The position numbers and the translations under genes are program-made. From JAKVAV01 sp047633195 (GTDB lineage: Bacteria > Bacteroidota > Bacteroidia > Flavobacteriales_D > Cryomorphaceae): DNA of 64,000 nucleotides. The stretch is taken from positions 1 to 64,000 of the forward strand of contig JBLIEU010000009.1 of NCBI GenBank assembly GCA_047633195.1. Reading direction: 5' to 3'. Within the stretch, counting starts at the first letter, position 1; each line of letters begins with the position of its first letter. The notes beneath the pieces are model-generated. The model was not told where the DNA came from and ran no database searches. It saw only the letters and a list, made by a program, of their open reading frames with translations. Below, piece after piece: positions 26,246-35,946 of the stretch.

Positions 26246-28189
26246 CTAACCATCACTTCTGCCTAATTGATTGAAACCCGACGATATAATGGCTAAATCT
26301 TTTCGCAATCCATACTCTCTAGCATAGACTGCATTGAGTTTTTTTGCCGTTTCTTCAGGTGACTTTAAAAATCTAATTCTATCCATTGGGTTTAACACTC
26401 CTGCTTTAATCTGTGGCAAGTCGGGTTGGGTTGATTTTGTCTTGGCGTAGCCAACCCATGACTTTCGGCCACTTAACACCGACAGTATATTTCTGAAAAA
26501 ACCGACTTTTTCCTGAACTCCCCAAACGATGACAAGATAGGAGAGAAGAAAGACCGAGGCTGACATAAAATCCAATGATCTCTTCCTTCTTTTATTTGAT
26601 GCTTTATTGACGGCATTCAAATCCATTAAGAAAATGTTTCCACCTCTTTCTATAGAGTTGCTTCCGATAATAAAAGCACTCTCAGGGGGGGCTATTTTAA
26701 ATTGCAGTCCTTTCGATTCGGTATTGGCCATCAGACCAATGATTCTTTGAGAGGCAACATCCAGGCCGCTGAATATAACCGTTTGAAGTTTATATATTGA
26801 AACGATTTCTGTGAGTCGATCGGCGTGAGCCTCTTCTCCTCTTTCGTCTTTTTCAGGTGAAATACGGAGCGGCTTGTTACCTCGAAACCCTGATTCGTTA
26901 AGTAAATTTTCTATTCGGTCAAACTCTTTTTCGCTTGCGATCACTCCAATCTTTCCTTCTCTGAGTTGCGCCTCGCTTGGCGACATCGAATTTAGCAGGT
27001 TACGGCTCAAGAGGAAATATGCCGTAGTAGTGAACGTCCCCAGTAGGATTAGAGCACGAGAGAAGCGAAGGCTTTCGGGTAGTAAAGCATACACCATCAA
27101 TATGATGAGTGTGCCAATTGTAATCCCGCGTAAATTTTTAAAATTGGAATAAGGCCTGTCATAACCGCCATTAAGAAAACAGCTAATTAGCCAAACACCT
27201 GTGTAAACAGCGAATGCGGCAATCAGTAATTCGGTTTGGTATGTGATACCCGAAACGGAGATATACCAAGATTTGAGCAACAGCAATAGCGAGAGAATGA
27301 AAAAGAAATCAGCCAAGTAGATGATTATCTTGGAGATAAATCGTTGTATTATAGCTAATCCGGCTCTTATGTATATCGCTAGATTTATGAAAAAGCCAAA
27401 TGTTTTTGCGTTCCTTTTCGAGAAATGTTTCTTAGCAAAAATCACCATTGCCCTGTAAAAGACAAATACGTAGTTGACACTACTTTTTTTTGTGCTTTCC
27501 CCTTTGTAGTGAATGATTCGAGCATCATGGAAGTAATAGTTCTTATAACCTCCCAAGATGATTCTGTAGGAAAGATCAATGTCTTCTCCGTACATGAAGA
27601 AATCTTCATCCAGTAAACCAATCTTATCCAAAACTGATTTTCTCATGAGCATAAAAGCCCCTGAGAGCACCTCTATGCTGTGGGTCTCTTCTTTGCTCAA
27701 GTAGCCGAGATGGTATTTTCCAAAAGCCTTGGATTTGGGAAACAAAGCGCTCAGACCAAATATTTTGTAAAATGCTACTGAAGGAGTGGGAAGGCCTCTT
27801 TTACTTTCGGCAAGAAATCGTCCCTTACCATCTATCATTTTTACGCCCAGACCACCCGCGTCGGGATGTTCATTCATGAAAGCTACTGTTTTGGCAAAAG
27901 TATCTTCCTCGACCAATGTGTCTGGATTCAATAAAAGGACATATTTCCCAGTGCTTTCGCGAATGGCTTGATTGTTCGCTTTGCTGAAACCCACATTGTC
28001 CTTATTGGCAATGAGTTTTACTGTGGGAAATTTTTGTCTAACCAGGGCTACTGATCCATCTACCGAATTGTTGTCTACCACTATCACTTCACAGGTCAAT
28101 CTCTCCGAAGCTTTGAGCACACTGTGGAGGCACTGCTCCAAAAAGTAGGACACATTATAGCTGACAATTACGACAGTAAGATCAACCAT
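26246..28189 (-). CDS. GT2 glycosyltransferase fused to a degenerate sugar-phosphotransferase-like membrane module
   Basis: 647 residues. The N-terminal ~300 are a GT2 domain: TVVIVSYNVSYFLEQCL, VVDNNSVDGS, LLNPDTLVEED, and FMYGEDIDLSYRIILGGYKN. Four or so membrane helices follow (~290-400), then a Rossmann-like domain (KIGVIASEKEFDRIENLL) as in WcaJ-type polyprenyl glycosylphosphotransferases. The end keeps KRSLDFMSA, VLSGRKSWVGYA and REYGLRKDLAII of that family but lacks its central catalytic part, so phosphotransferase activity is doubtful. Likely a surface-polysaccharide glycosyltransferase. It starts 2 bp after recR ends. Confidence 0.82.
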   Translation of the reverse strand: MVDLTVVIVSYNVSYFLEQCLHSVLKASERLTCEVIVVDNNSVDGSVALVRQKFPTVKLIANKDNVGFSKANNQAIRESTGKYVLLLNPDTLVEEDTFAKTVAFMNEHPDAGGLGVKMIDGKGRFLAESKRGLPTPSVAFYKIFGLSALFPKSKAFGKYHLGYLSKEETHSIEVLSGAFMLMRKSVLDKIGLLDEDFFMYGEDIDLSYRIILGGYKNYYFHDARIIHYKGESTKKSSVNYVFVFYRAMVIFAKKHFSKRNAKTFGFFINLAIYIRAGLAIIQRFISKIIIYLADFFFILSLLLLLKSWYISVSGITYQTELLIAAFAVYTGVWLISCFLNGGYDRPYSNFKNLRGITIGTLIILMVYALLPESLRFSRALILLGTFTTTAYFLLSRNLLNSMSPSEAQLREGKIGVIASEKEFDRIENLLNESGFRGNKPLRISPEKDERGEEAHADRLTEIVSIYKLQTVIFSGLDVASQRIIGLMANTESKGLQFKIAPPESAFIIGSNSIERGGNIFLMDLNAVNKASNKRRKRSLDFMSASVFLLSYLVIVWGVQEKVGFFRNILSVLSGRKSWVGYAKTKSTQPDLPQIKAGVLNPMDRIRFLKSPEETAKKLNAVYAREYGLRKDLAIISSGFNQLGRSDG

Positions 28190-28191
28190 AT

Positions 28192-28806
28192 TTATAGCAG
28201 GCTTTTGTCATATAGGGTGCGCTGGAGTATCGACCTTCCTAGGGTGACCTCATCAGTGTATTGCAGCTCATCACCCACGGGCACTCCTCTAGAAAGCGTA
28301 GAAGTAATGAGGTTTCCGTTTTTCTCAATCTTTTTGTAAACGTAATAGGACGTTGTATCCCCCTCCATTGTTGCTGACAGAGCCAATATGAGTTCATTTA
28401 CCTCGCTCTTTTCCAGTCGTTCCAAAAGGGTTCCGACATTTAGATCTGAAGGACCAATTCCATCCATGGGCGAAATCTTTCCACCTAAAACATGATAAAG
28501 CCCCTTGTATTGATGAGTGGCTTCTATGGCCAGCACGTCTCTAATGTCTTCTACTACGCAAATGATTGATTGATCTCTATTCGGACTGCTACAGATATTA
28601 CAGATATCGGTGTCGCTAAGGTTATGACATCTCTTGCAAGGCTTCACATGTGTTTTCAAATCTTGAATGGATCTGATAAAACGAGCGATGTCTTCATCAG
28701 ACCTTCCTGCAAGATCTAACACATAGCGCAAGGCAGTGCGTTTTCCTACACCTTGAAGCGAAGCTATTTCGTTCACAGCATTCTCGATGTATTTTGAAGA
28801 TATCAT
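28192..28806 (-). CDS. recR: Recombination protein RecR
   Basis: 204 residues. Helix-hairpin-helix (VNEIASLQGVGKRTALRYVL), a C4 zinc finger with Cys57, Cys60, Cys69 and Cys72, and a Toprim domain (SIICVVEDIRDVLAIEAT, then LGGKISPMDGIGPSDL). It works with RecO and RecF in gap repair and loading of RecA. The ATG lies exactly 4 nt after a TAGTTTTG element. Followed closely by the GT2 fusion gene. Confidence 0.96.
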   Translation of the reverse strand: MISSKYIENAVNEIASLQGVGKRTALRYVLDLAGRSDEDIARFIRSIQDLKTHVKPCKRCHNLSDTDICNICSSPNRDQSIICVVEDIRDVLAIEATHQYKGLYHVLGGKISPMDGIGPSDLNVGTLLERLEKSEVNELILALSATMEGDTTSYYVYKKIEKNGNLITSTLSRGVPVGDELQYTDEVTLGRSILQRTLYDKSLL

Positions 28807-28810
28807 GGCA

Positions 28811-28818
28811 CAAAACTA
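28811..28818 (-). promoter_or_regulatory. -7 element of recR (probably leaderless)
   Basis: TAGTTTTG on the minus strand, then TGCC, then the recR ATG. No TTG at the ideal -33 distance; the nearest leaves a 14-nt spacer. Confidence 0.5.
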
Positions 28819-29061
28819 CCATTTCCATTTACCAAGTTGAGCATTTTGTTAACGTACGCCTATGATATTGGTACTAAATCTGTTAAAGCAATGCACTCTG
28901 TGTTAATCAAAGTTAAAGAACATGAAATCGCAAATCATCGAGTAACAAACCAGGTAGCTTAGTCGTCATACTATCAAACAAACAAATAGGCACCAATAGC
29001 TCCAAACTAGCTGGAGGAATTAAAAAGCTAAACATTAAACAAACTAAACAAACTGGCTATT

Positions 29062-29328
29062 ATGAAAACAATTAATCAAGTATTACTCGCCCTTCTTTTT
29101 GTAGCATTTTCAACTGTTGGACTTGCACAATCACAAACAACTTTGCCAGTCAGCACGGTAAAATTAAATGACGACATCCGTTTTGAAGACTATGATAATG
29201 ACGATGACGATGGAGAAATCACGATCATTACCGAAGAACGCATTTATTTAAAGTCTTTAAGGCCCCTTAATCCCAGCACAGAAAGAGTATACACAGGTTA
29301 CTCAATGTGTATGCCTAACCGTGACTAG
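29062..29328 (+). CDS. Small secreted acidic protein (88 aa)
   Basis: Signal peptide MKTINQVLLALLFVAFSTVGLAQ, then a mature part of about 65 residues with an acidic cluster (FEDYDNDDDDGEITIITEER) and a single Cys near the end (YSMCMPNRD). No known domain. It has its own strong terminator. The 255-bp gap upstream contains an AT-rich region and a small hairpin (CTCCA..TGGAG near 29000), and no other gene. Function unknown; the Asp run could bind divalent cations (inference). Confidence 0.65.
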   Translation: MKTINQVLLALLFVAFSTVGLAQSQTTLPVSTVKLNDDIRFEDYDNDDDDGEITIITEERIYLKSLRPLNPSTERVYTGYSMCMPNRD

Positions 29329-29388
29329 AAGTACACGCATTGTTGTTCTCTGATTTTCATAGGCTTTAATTTTGGGGCAACATTTTAT

Positions 29389-29420
29389 GATCCCGCATGG
29401 TGGTGCGGGATCTTTTTTTT
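29389..29420 (+). terminator. Intrinsic terminator after the 88-aa protein gene
   Basis: GATCCCGCA-TGGTGG-TGCGGGATC followed by eight T. A perfect 9-bp stem located 60 bp after the stop codon. Confidence 0.92.
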
Positions 29421-29431
29421 GCGGGTATCTG

Positions 29432-30292
29432 TTACCCGAAAATATCTTTCAAGGTATGTGCTTCTTGCAATCGAACTCCTTTCTCCGTCTCATGAACTCG
29501 GATACATTCATTATCAATATCGTGTTCTAAAAAGATTATCTGCTCTTTTGCCGCAGCATCGCCCAAGAATATTTTTTTGTCTTTGAGAGTTTCCAGTGGT
29601 CGCACGTCATAGCCCATTATATATGGCATTGGAATATGCGCTGCAGAAGGCAATAGATCGGCAGCATAAATCAGAGTTTTCCCTTTGTAATCGATGTACG
29701 GAATCATCTGACTTTCTGTATGTCCATCGGCAAAGAAGAGGCTGAACCCAGGAAACAATTCTTCTTTACTCCACCTACCATTACGGGTCACAAATTTGAG
29801 TTGACCTGCCTCTTTAAGGGGTAAGATATTCTCTTTTAAGAAAGATGCTTTCTCACGGTCATTCGGATTTACCGCCCAATTCCAATGCTCTTCGCATGAC
29901 CAGTAGGTTGCATTTGGAAATGTGGGGTAGTACCTGTTTTTTTTTCGATCTAGCGATACTGCACCACCGCAGTGATCGAAGTGCAGGTGGGTTAATACCA
30001 CATCTGTAATATCTTCTTTTGAATATCCTTTTTGCTCGATGGATTTTAAGAGGGTGTTTTCGCCGAAAAGGTAGTAGTAGCCAAAAAATTTTTCACTCTG
30101 TTTGTCTCCCATACCGGTGTCGATCAATACCAAGCGGTCTCCATAATCGACCAAGAGACAGCGCATAGTCCAACTGCACATGTTGTTTGCATCGGGAGTC
30201 TTGTGTTTTGACCATATCGATTTTGGAACAACACCGAACATGGCTCCTCCATCCAACTTGAAATTTCCTGTTTCGATCGTGTGTATTTGCAT
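29432..30292 (-). CDS. MBL-fold metallo-hydrolase (lactonase-like)
   Basis: 286 residues, cytosolic. Metal motif THLHFDHCGGAV, further ligands in FADGHTESQMIPY and YAADLLPSAAHIP. N-terminal FKLDGGAMFGVVPKSIWSK is typical of the Bacteroidota subgroup annotated as MBL hydrolases near AHL lactonases. Substrate unknown; quorum quenching should not be assumed. ATG start, divergent from mpl with 92 bp between. Confidence 0.88.
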   Translation of the reverse strand: MQIHTIETGNFKLDGGAMFGVVPKSIWSKHKTPDANNMCSWTMRCLLVDYGDRLVLIDTGMGDKQSEKFFGYYYLFGENTLLKSIEQKGYSKEDITDVVLTHLHFDHCGGAVSLDRKKNRYYPTFPNATYWSCEEHWNWAVNPNDREKASFLKENILPLKEAGQLKFVTRNGRWSKEELFPGFSLFFADGHTESQMIPYIDYKGKTLIYAADLLPSAAHIPMPYIMGYDVRPLETLKDKKIFLGDAAAKEQIIFLEHDIDNECIRVHETEKGVRLQEAHTLKDIFG

Positions 30293-30384
30293 AAGGCTTG
30301 CTTTGCAACGAATGTAACAATACGCTGTGTAAAAGAGCAGAAATCAAATATTGAGGCTCTCTGTAAAACAGTTAAGTTCAAACC

Positions 30385-31740
30385 ATGAAAATTCACTTCA
30401 TAGCCATTGGCGGAAGCGCTATGCATAACCTTGCAATAGCCTTGAAAAGAAAGGGTTTTGAGATTAGCGGAAGCGACGATGAGATCTTTGAACCCTCAAA
30501 ATCGAGACTCGAAAAGGAAGGAATTCTTCCAAAAGAAATCGGTTGGAATGCTGATTACATTCATGCAGATCTTGACGCTGTTGTTCTTGGGATGCATGCC
30601 CGAGCAGACAATCCCGAATTGGCTAAGGCCAATGAGCTAGGGCTCCGCATCTACTCTTATCCCGAATACATATACGAGCAAACGAAGGACAAGATCCGAG
30701 TGGTCATTGGCGGAAGCCACGGCAAAACTACCATCACGGGTATTTTGCTCCACGCCATGAAGCATCTGGGTAAAAATATCGACTATATGGTGGGCGCTCA
30801 GCTGGAAGGAATGGACTGTATGGTAAGGTTAACAGATGATGCCGACGTGGTGATTTTGGAAGGCGATGAATACCTGTCTTCTCCCATCGACAGAAGGCCG
30901 AAGTTCCATCTTTATAAGCCGCATATCGCCATACTTACAGGTGTAGCGTGGGATCATATAAACGTGTTTCCAACTTTCGGAAATTATGTCCAGCAGTTTT
31001 CCATCTTCATCGATTTGATCGAGAAGGATGGAACACTTATCTATTTTCAGGAGGACGAGGAGCTTCGAAAGATGGCCCATTTGCGAGCTGATTTATCTGT
31101 GATCCCTTACAGCAAATTAGAAAGCGAGATTCGAAATGGCCAAACGATAATCCACTTTGAAGGAAAGGAGTTTAGCTCTGAACTCTTTGGTGCCCACAAT
31201 ATGGCTAATCTGCTCGGTGCCATGGAAATATGCCGAGCGCTGAAAATAGAGCCCATTGATTTCTTGACTGCTATCGCAGATTTCACAGGAGCGTCGAAGA
31301 GGCTCGAAAAAGTGGCAGAGTCGGAGTCATCTGTTTTTTACAAAGACTTTGCGCATGCACCCAGTAAACTGAAGGCGACTGCATCTGCATTGAAGGAACA
31401 GTTTCCAGATAGAGAACTCATTGCCTGCATGGAATTGCACACGTTCAGCAGTCTTAACAAGAAGTTTTTACCGCAATATGATGGCACCATGGCGAAGGCT
31501 GATCGGGCTTTGATTTACTTCAGTCCCGAAGTAGTTGAGCATAAGCGCCTCGAAACCTTGAGCGCGGAAGAGGTAAACACTGCTTTTGGGGGAACCAATG
31601 TTGAGGTTTTCACCGATTCGGTAGCATTGCTTGCCGAACTCAAATCGATCAACTGGAAGAATAAGAACCTGTTGATGATGAGCTCAGGAAATTTTGATGG
31701 GATAGATTTTCAAGAAGTGGGAGAGCAGCTTTTTACTTAA
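30385..31740 (+). CDS. mpl: UDP-N-acetylmuramate:L-Ala-gamma-D-Glu-meso-DAP ligase (Mpl)
   Basis: 451-residue Mur ligase that reattaches recycled murein tripeptide to UDP-MurNAc. Order of motifs: N-terminal IHFIAIGGSAMHNLAIALKR, ATP P-loop GGSHGKTTITG, LEGDEYLSSPID, the mid-domain FGAHNMANLLGAMEICR and the C-terminal FYKDFAHAPSKLKATA. Full length. Points to a DAP-type peptidoglycan with recycling. The 3' end overlaps the convergent DUF4199-like gene by 8 bp. Confidence 0.93.
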   Translation: MKIHFIAIGGSAMHNLAIALKRKGFEISGSDDEIFEPSKSRLEKEGILPKEIGWNADYIHADLDAVVLGMHARADNPELAKANELGLRIYSYPEYIYEQTKDKIRVVIGGSHGKTTITGILLHAMKHLGKNIDYMVGAQLEGMDCMVRLTDDADVVILEGDEYLSSPIDRRPKFHLYKPHIAILTGVAWDHINVFPTFGNYVQQFSIFIDLIEKDGTLIYFQEDEELRKMAHLRADLSVIPYSKLESEIRNGQTIIHFEGKEFSSELFGAHNMANLLGAMEICRALKIEPIDFLTAIADFTGASKRLEKVAESESSVFYKDFAHAPSKLKATASALKEQFPDRELIACMELHTFSSLNKKFLPQYDGTMAKADRALIYFSPEVVEHKRLETLSAEEVNTAFGGTNVEVFTDSVALLAELKSINWKNKNLLMMSSGNFDGIDFQEVGEQLFT

Positions 31741-32214
31741 GAACGACTCTCTTGATAGCCGAGAAGAGCACGGAGTAAAAAATACCCATCACCATAAAGA
31801 AGAGAATTGCTAGGATTGAGAAGTTTCTCAATGAAAAGAATTGTTGGATACCACGACGCAGATCAGCTTCGTCTAAATCAGGGTTAGCAGCCAACTCTCT
31901 AGCTGCGATCATATCCCTCATATTCGGGAAGTAGTTGGTATCGGCAAAAGCATAGAAGGCATAAATAAATATGGCCATAGCTATCGCAAAAATCACGTTG
32001 AGACGAAGAGAATTAAGAGCATCTTCTTTGAATGATGTTTTCTCTTCCCTAGGCCATATAGCGTATAAGCTCAAGCCAGGAAAGGATGCCAACAGTAAAA
32101 ATAAGAAAGCTTCTTCCTGATAAGGAAAATCTGCATTGACGAAAAAAAGAACGAGTCGCAGAGCCATAAAGCCCAATGCGACTCGCACTGAAATATTCAC
32201 ACTTGGATGGGTCA

Positions 32215-32215
<1 letters not shown>
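31733..32215 (-). CDS. DUF4199-like small membrane protein
   Basis: 160 residues with four predicted membrane helices: RVALGFMALRLVLFFV, AFLFLLLASFPGLSLYAIW, NVIFAIAMAIFIYAFYAF and ILAILFFMVMGIFYSVLFSA. Between helices 3 and 4 lies a charged loop with NPDLDEADLRRGIQQFFS, as in the Bacteroidota DUF4199 family. Its ATG overlaps the rho stop (TAATG), so translation is coupled to rho. Function unknown. Confidence 0.7.
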
Positions 32216-34011
<1,796 letters not shown>

Positions 34012-34157
34012 CGACTGTGAAGTTATTTAAGGATGTTGTTTTCAAGTAGTAGTTGAGGGTAGTGTGAGAGAAGAACTCTATCATCTCACTGATGGTGCAA
34101 TGATACAACAAATCGAGTCAAGAGAAGGCTGAATCTAAAAAATATCACAATTAAACG

Positions 34158-34191
34158 TTGAAAAGAACGCCTATTTTATATCATATATTTG
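34158..34191 (+). promoter_or_regulatory. Promoter of the DUF4293 gene
   Basis: TTG (34158-34160), 23-nt spacer, TATATTTG (34184-34191). The -7 box is a perfect match; the spacer is at the long end. The ATG at 34219 is 27 nt downstream. Confidence 0.5.
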
Positions 34192-34218
34192 CGCACCATT
34201 TATTTCAAAGCACTCAAA

Positions 34219-34695
34219 ATGATACAGCGCGCTCAGTCCATATATCTTTTTTTAGCCGCTATTACAGGCTTACTTACATTTTTTCTACCCTTCGCTCATT
34301 ATCTCCAAGGTGATGTGAAATTGGCTGAATATGCCGTGTTCGGTGTTTTCAATGTGCAAAGTGATTTGGTGGAAATGACGGGGCCTTTTCTTTTTTCCAC
34401 ATGGGTAATGAGCCTATTTACTACGATGCTTCCTGCTACTGCTATTTTTTTGTACAAAAATCGTCCAGCTCAATTAAGGGTGACGCGTCTAGGATTTTTA
34501 GTGAATTTAAGTTTTATCGTATACCTTTTTTTTGCGATAGATTCGGTTCACTCCAAACTTTACGGCGACGAAGTTGATATTCTTTATCACGTAGGTTTCT
34601 ATTTGCCAGTTGTGGCTAACACGCTTTTATTTTTGTCCATACGTGGAATCAAAAAAGATGAAGCTCTGATAAAATCTCTTGATAGAATTCGCTAG
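34219..34695 (+). CDS. DUF4293 family membrane protein
   Basis: About 158 residues from the ATG at 34219 (MIQRAQSIYLFLAAITGLLT); a start at 34189 would fall inside the promoter. Four membrane helices: residues ~7-25, ~60-80 (FLFSTWVMSLFTTMLPATAI), ~93-110 (LGFLVNLSFIVYLFFAI) and ~130-148. MIQRAQS is the typical opening of this Bacteroidota-only family. Function unknown. Its stop interlocks with that of the convergent phosphoesterase gene. Confidence 0.82.
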   Translation: MIQRAQSIYLFLAAITGLLTFFLPFAHYLQGDVKLAEYAVFGVFNVQSDLVEMTGPFLFSTWVMSLFTTMLPATAIFLYKNRPAQLRVTRLGFLVNLSFIVYLFFAIDSVHSKLYGDEVDILYHVGFYLPVVANTLLFLSIRGIKKDEALIKSLDRIR

Positions 34696-35192
34696 GAACC
34701 TCGCTTCCCCAATTCTATTATTTCGGGATTGATCAATTTCCCTTTATCAAGTCCGAATCGAATCATCGTCCTCATCTGGTGAAAGCCGTGCTTCCCCGCT
34801 GCTCCAGGGTTGAGGTGAACTAGTCCCGACTTTGCATCGCGCTTTACCAATAGTATATGAGAGTGTCCGCAAACGAAAATATCGGGTCTTAACTCTCTGA
34901 TTTCTTCTTTTACTCGACTTGGATATTTCTCAGGTCTTCCAGCAATATGGGTTATAAAGCACTTGGCTCCTCCAGTCTCAAAGGCATTGTTCAATGGGTA
35001 TGTCAGCCGCATTGATGTATCATCAATGTTGCCATAGACCGCTCTTACTTCAGCTATTTCGTGAAGTGGCTCCATGACTTCGTGAGCACCAATATCTCCT
35101 GCATGCCAAATCTCATCGCAATCTTTGAGGTGATGCAATATTCGGTCGTCCATGTATCCATGCGTATCTGATAATAGTCCGATTCGTTTCAT
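34692..35192 (-). CDS. YfcE/MJ0936-type metallophosphoesterase
   Basis: 166 residues. Dinuclear metal motifs in order: LLSDTHGYMDD (D-x-H), WHAGDIGAHEV (GD), YGNIDDTSM (GNxD), FITHIAGRP and FVCGHSHILLV (GHxH). Family members hydrolyse phosphodiesters such as bis-pNPP; the in vivo substrate is unknown. ATG start at 35192, divergent from truA; the two 5' ends nearly touch. Confidence 0.9.
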   Translation of the reverse strand: MKRIGLLSDTHGYMDDRILHHLKDCDEIWHAGDIGAHEVMEPLHEIAEVRAVYGNIDDTSMRLTYPLNNAFETGGAKCFITHIAGRPEKYPSRVKEEIRELRPDIFVCGHSHILLVKRDAKSGLVHLNPGAAGKHGFHQMRTMIRFGLDKGKLINPEIIELGKRGS

Positions 35193-35214
35193 GTACTTTT
35201 GCGAAAAAATTGAG

Positions 35215-35946
35215 TTGACGCGTTACTTCTTAAAATTAGCCTACGACGGCACCAACTATTCAGGTTGGCAAATTCAGCCGAAAGTTACGACGGTTCAAGG
35301 AACCTTAGAGGGTGCTTTGAGAATCTTGGTTCAAGATTTCAGAGCTTTAATAGGTTGCGGACGTACCGATGCAGGAGTGCATGCCTATGAGTACTTCGCT
35401 CATTTTGATACTGAATTCCCACTGCTTCATGAATTTCTTTACAAGCTAAACGCAATTTTACCCAGAGACATAGCTGTTTATGAATGCAAAGAGGTAGACG
35501 GTCAATTGCATGCTCGTTTTTCAGCGGATTACCGCGAATACAAGTACTACATGCATTTTAAAAAGATTCCCTTTAAGAATGCCTATTCAGTATATCACGT
35601 GAAAGAGCTGGATTTGAAATTGCTAAACCAGGCTTCCCAATTACTTCTTGGGAAACAAGATTTTTCAAGCTTTAGCAAAAGCAACACCCAAGTAAAAACG
35701 AATATTTGCGATGTTCAAACGGCTTTTTGGGAACCTATTGACCAGGGCCTTGTTCTTACGATTGGTGCAAATCGATTTTTACGAAATATGGTAAGGGCTA
35801 TTGTTGGCACTTTACTTCCGATAGGAGAAGGAATCGAATCGCCCGAGAAAATCATAGAAGTATTGGAAAAAAAAGATCGTTCTTCGGCTGGCAAATCAGC
35901 TCATCCACAAGGGCTCTTCCTCAATCACATAAACTACCCCGACTAA
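35215..35946 (+). CDS. truA: tRNA pseudouridine synthase A
   Basis: Modifies U38-U40 of tRNA. Catalytic Asp52 lies in GCGRTDAGVHA; other motifs are FLKLAYDGTNYSGWQIQP, EYKYYMHF and RFLRNMVRAIVG. The TTG at 35215 gives the usual family N-terminus (MTRYFLKLAYDG) and lies 13 nt after a TACTTTTG -7 element (35194-35201). An ATG at 35191 is in frame but would precede that element. Followed at once by the ABC transporter gene, whose ATG abuts the truA stop. Confidence 0.92.
   Translation: MTRYFLKLAYDGTNYSGWQIQPKVTTVQGTLEGALRILVQDFRALIGCGRTDAGVHAYEYFAHFDTEFPLLHEFLYKLNAILPRDIAVYECKEVDGQLHARFSADYREYKYYMHFKKIPFKNAYSVYHVKELDLKLLNQASQLLLGKQDFSSFSKSNTQVKTNICDVQTAFWEPIDQGLVLTIGANRFLRNMVRAIVGTLLPIGEGIESPEKIIEVLEKKDRSSAGKSAHPQGLFLNHINYPD

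Noticed and set aside
35152..35214. Longer N-terminus for TruA starting at 35152 or 35191
   Set aside because: These starts lie at or before a TACTTTTG -7 element, and the added residues do not match the TruA family start.
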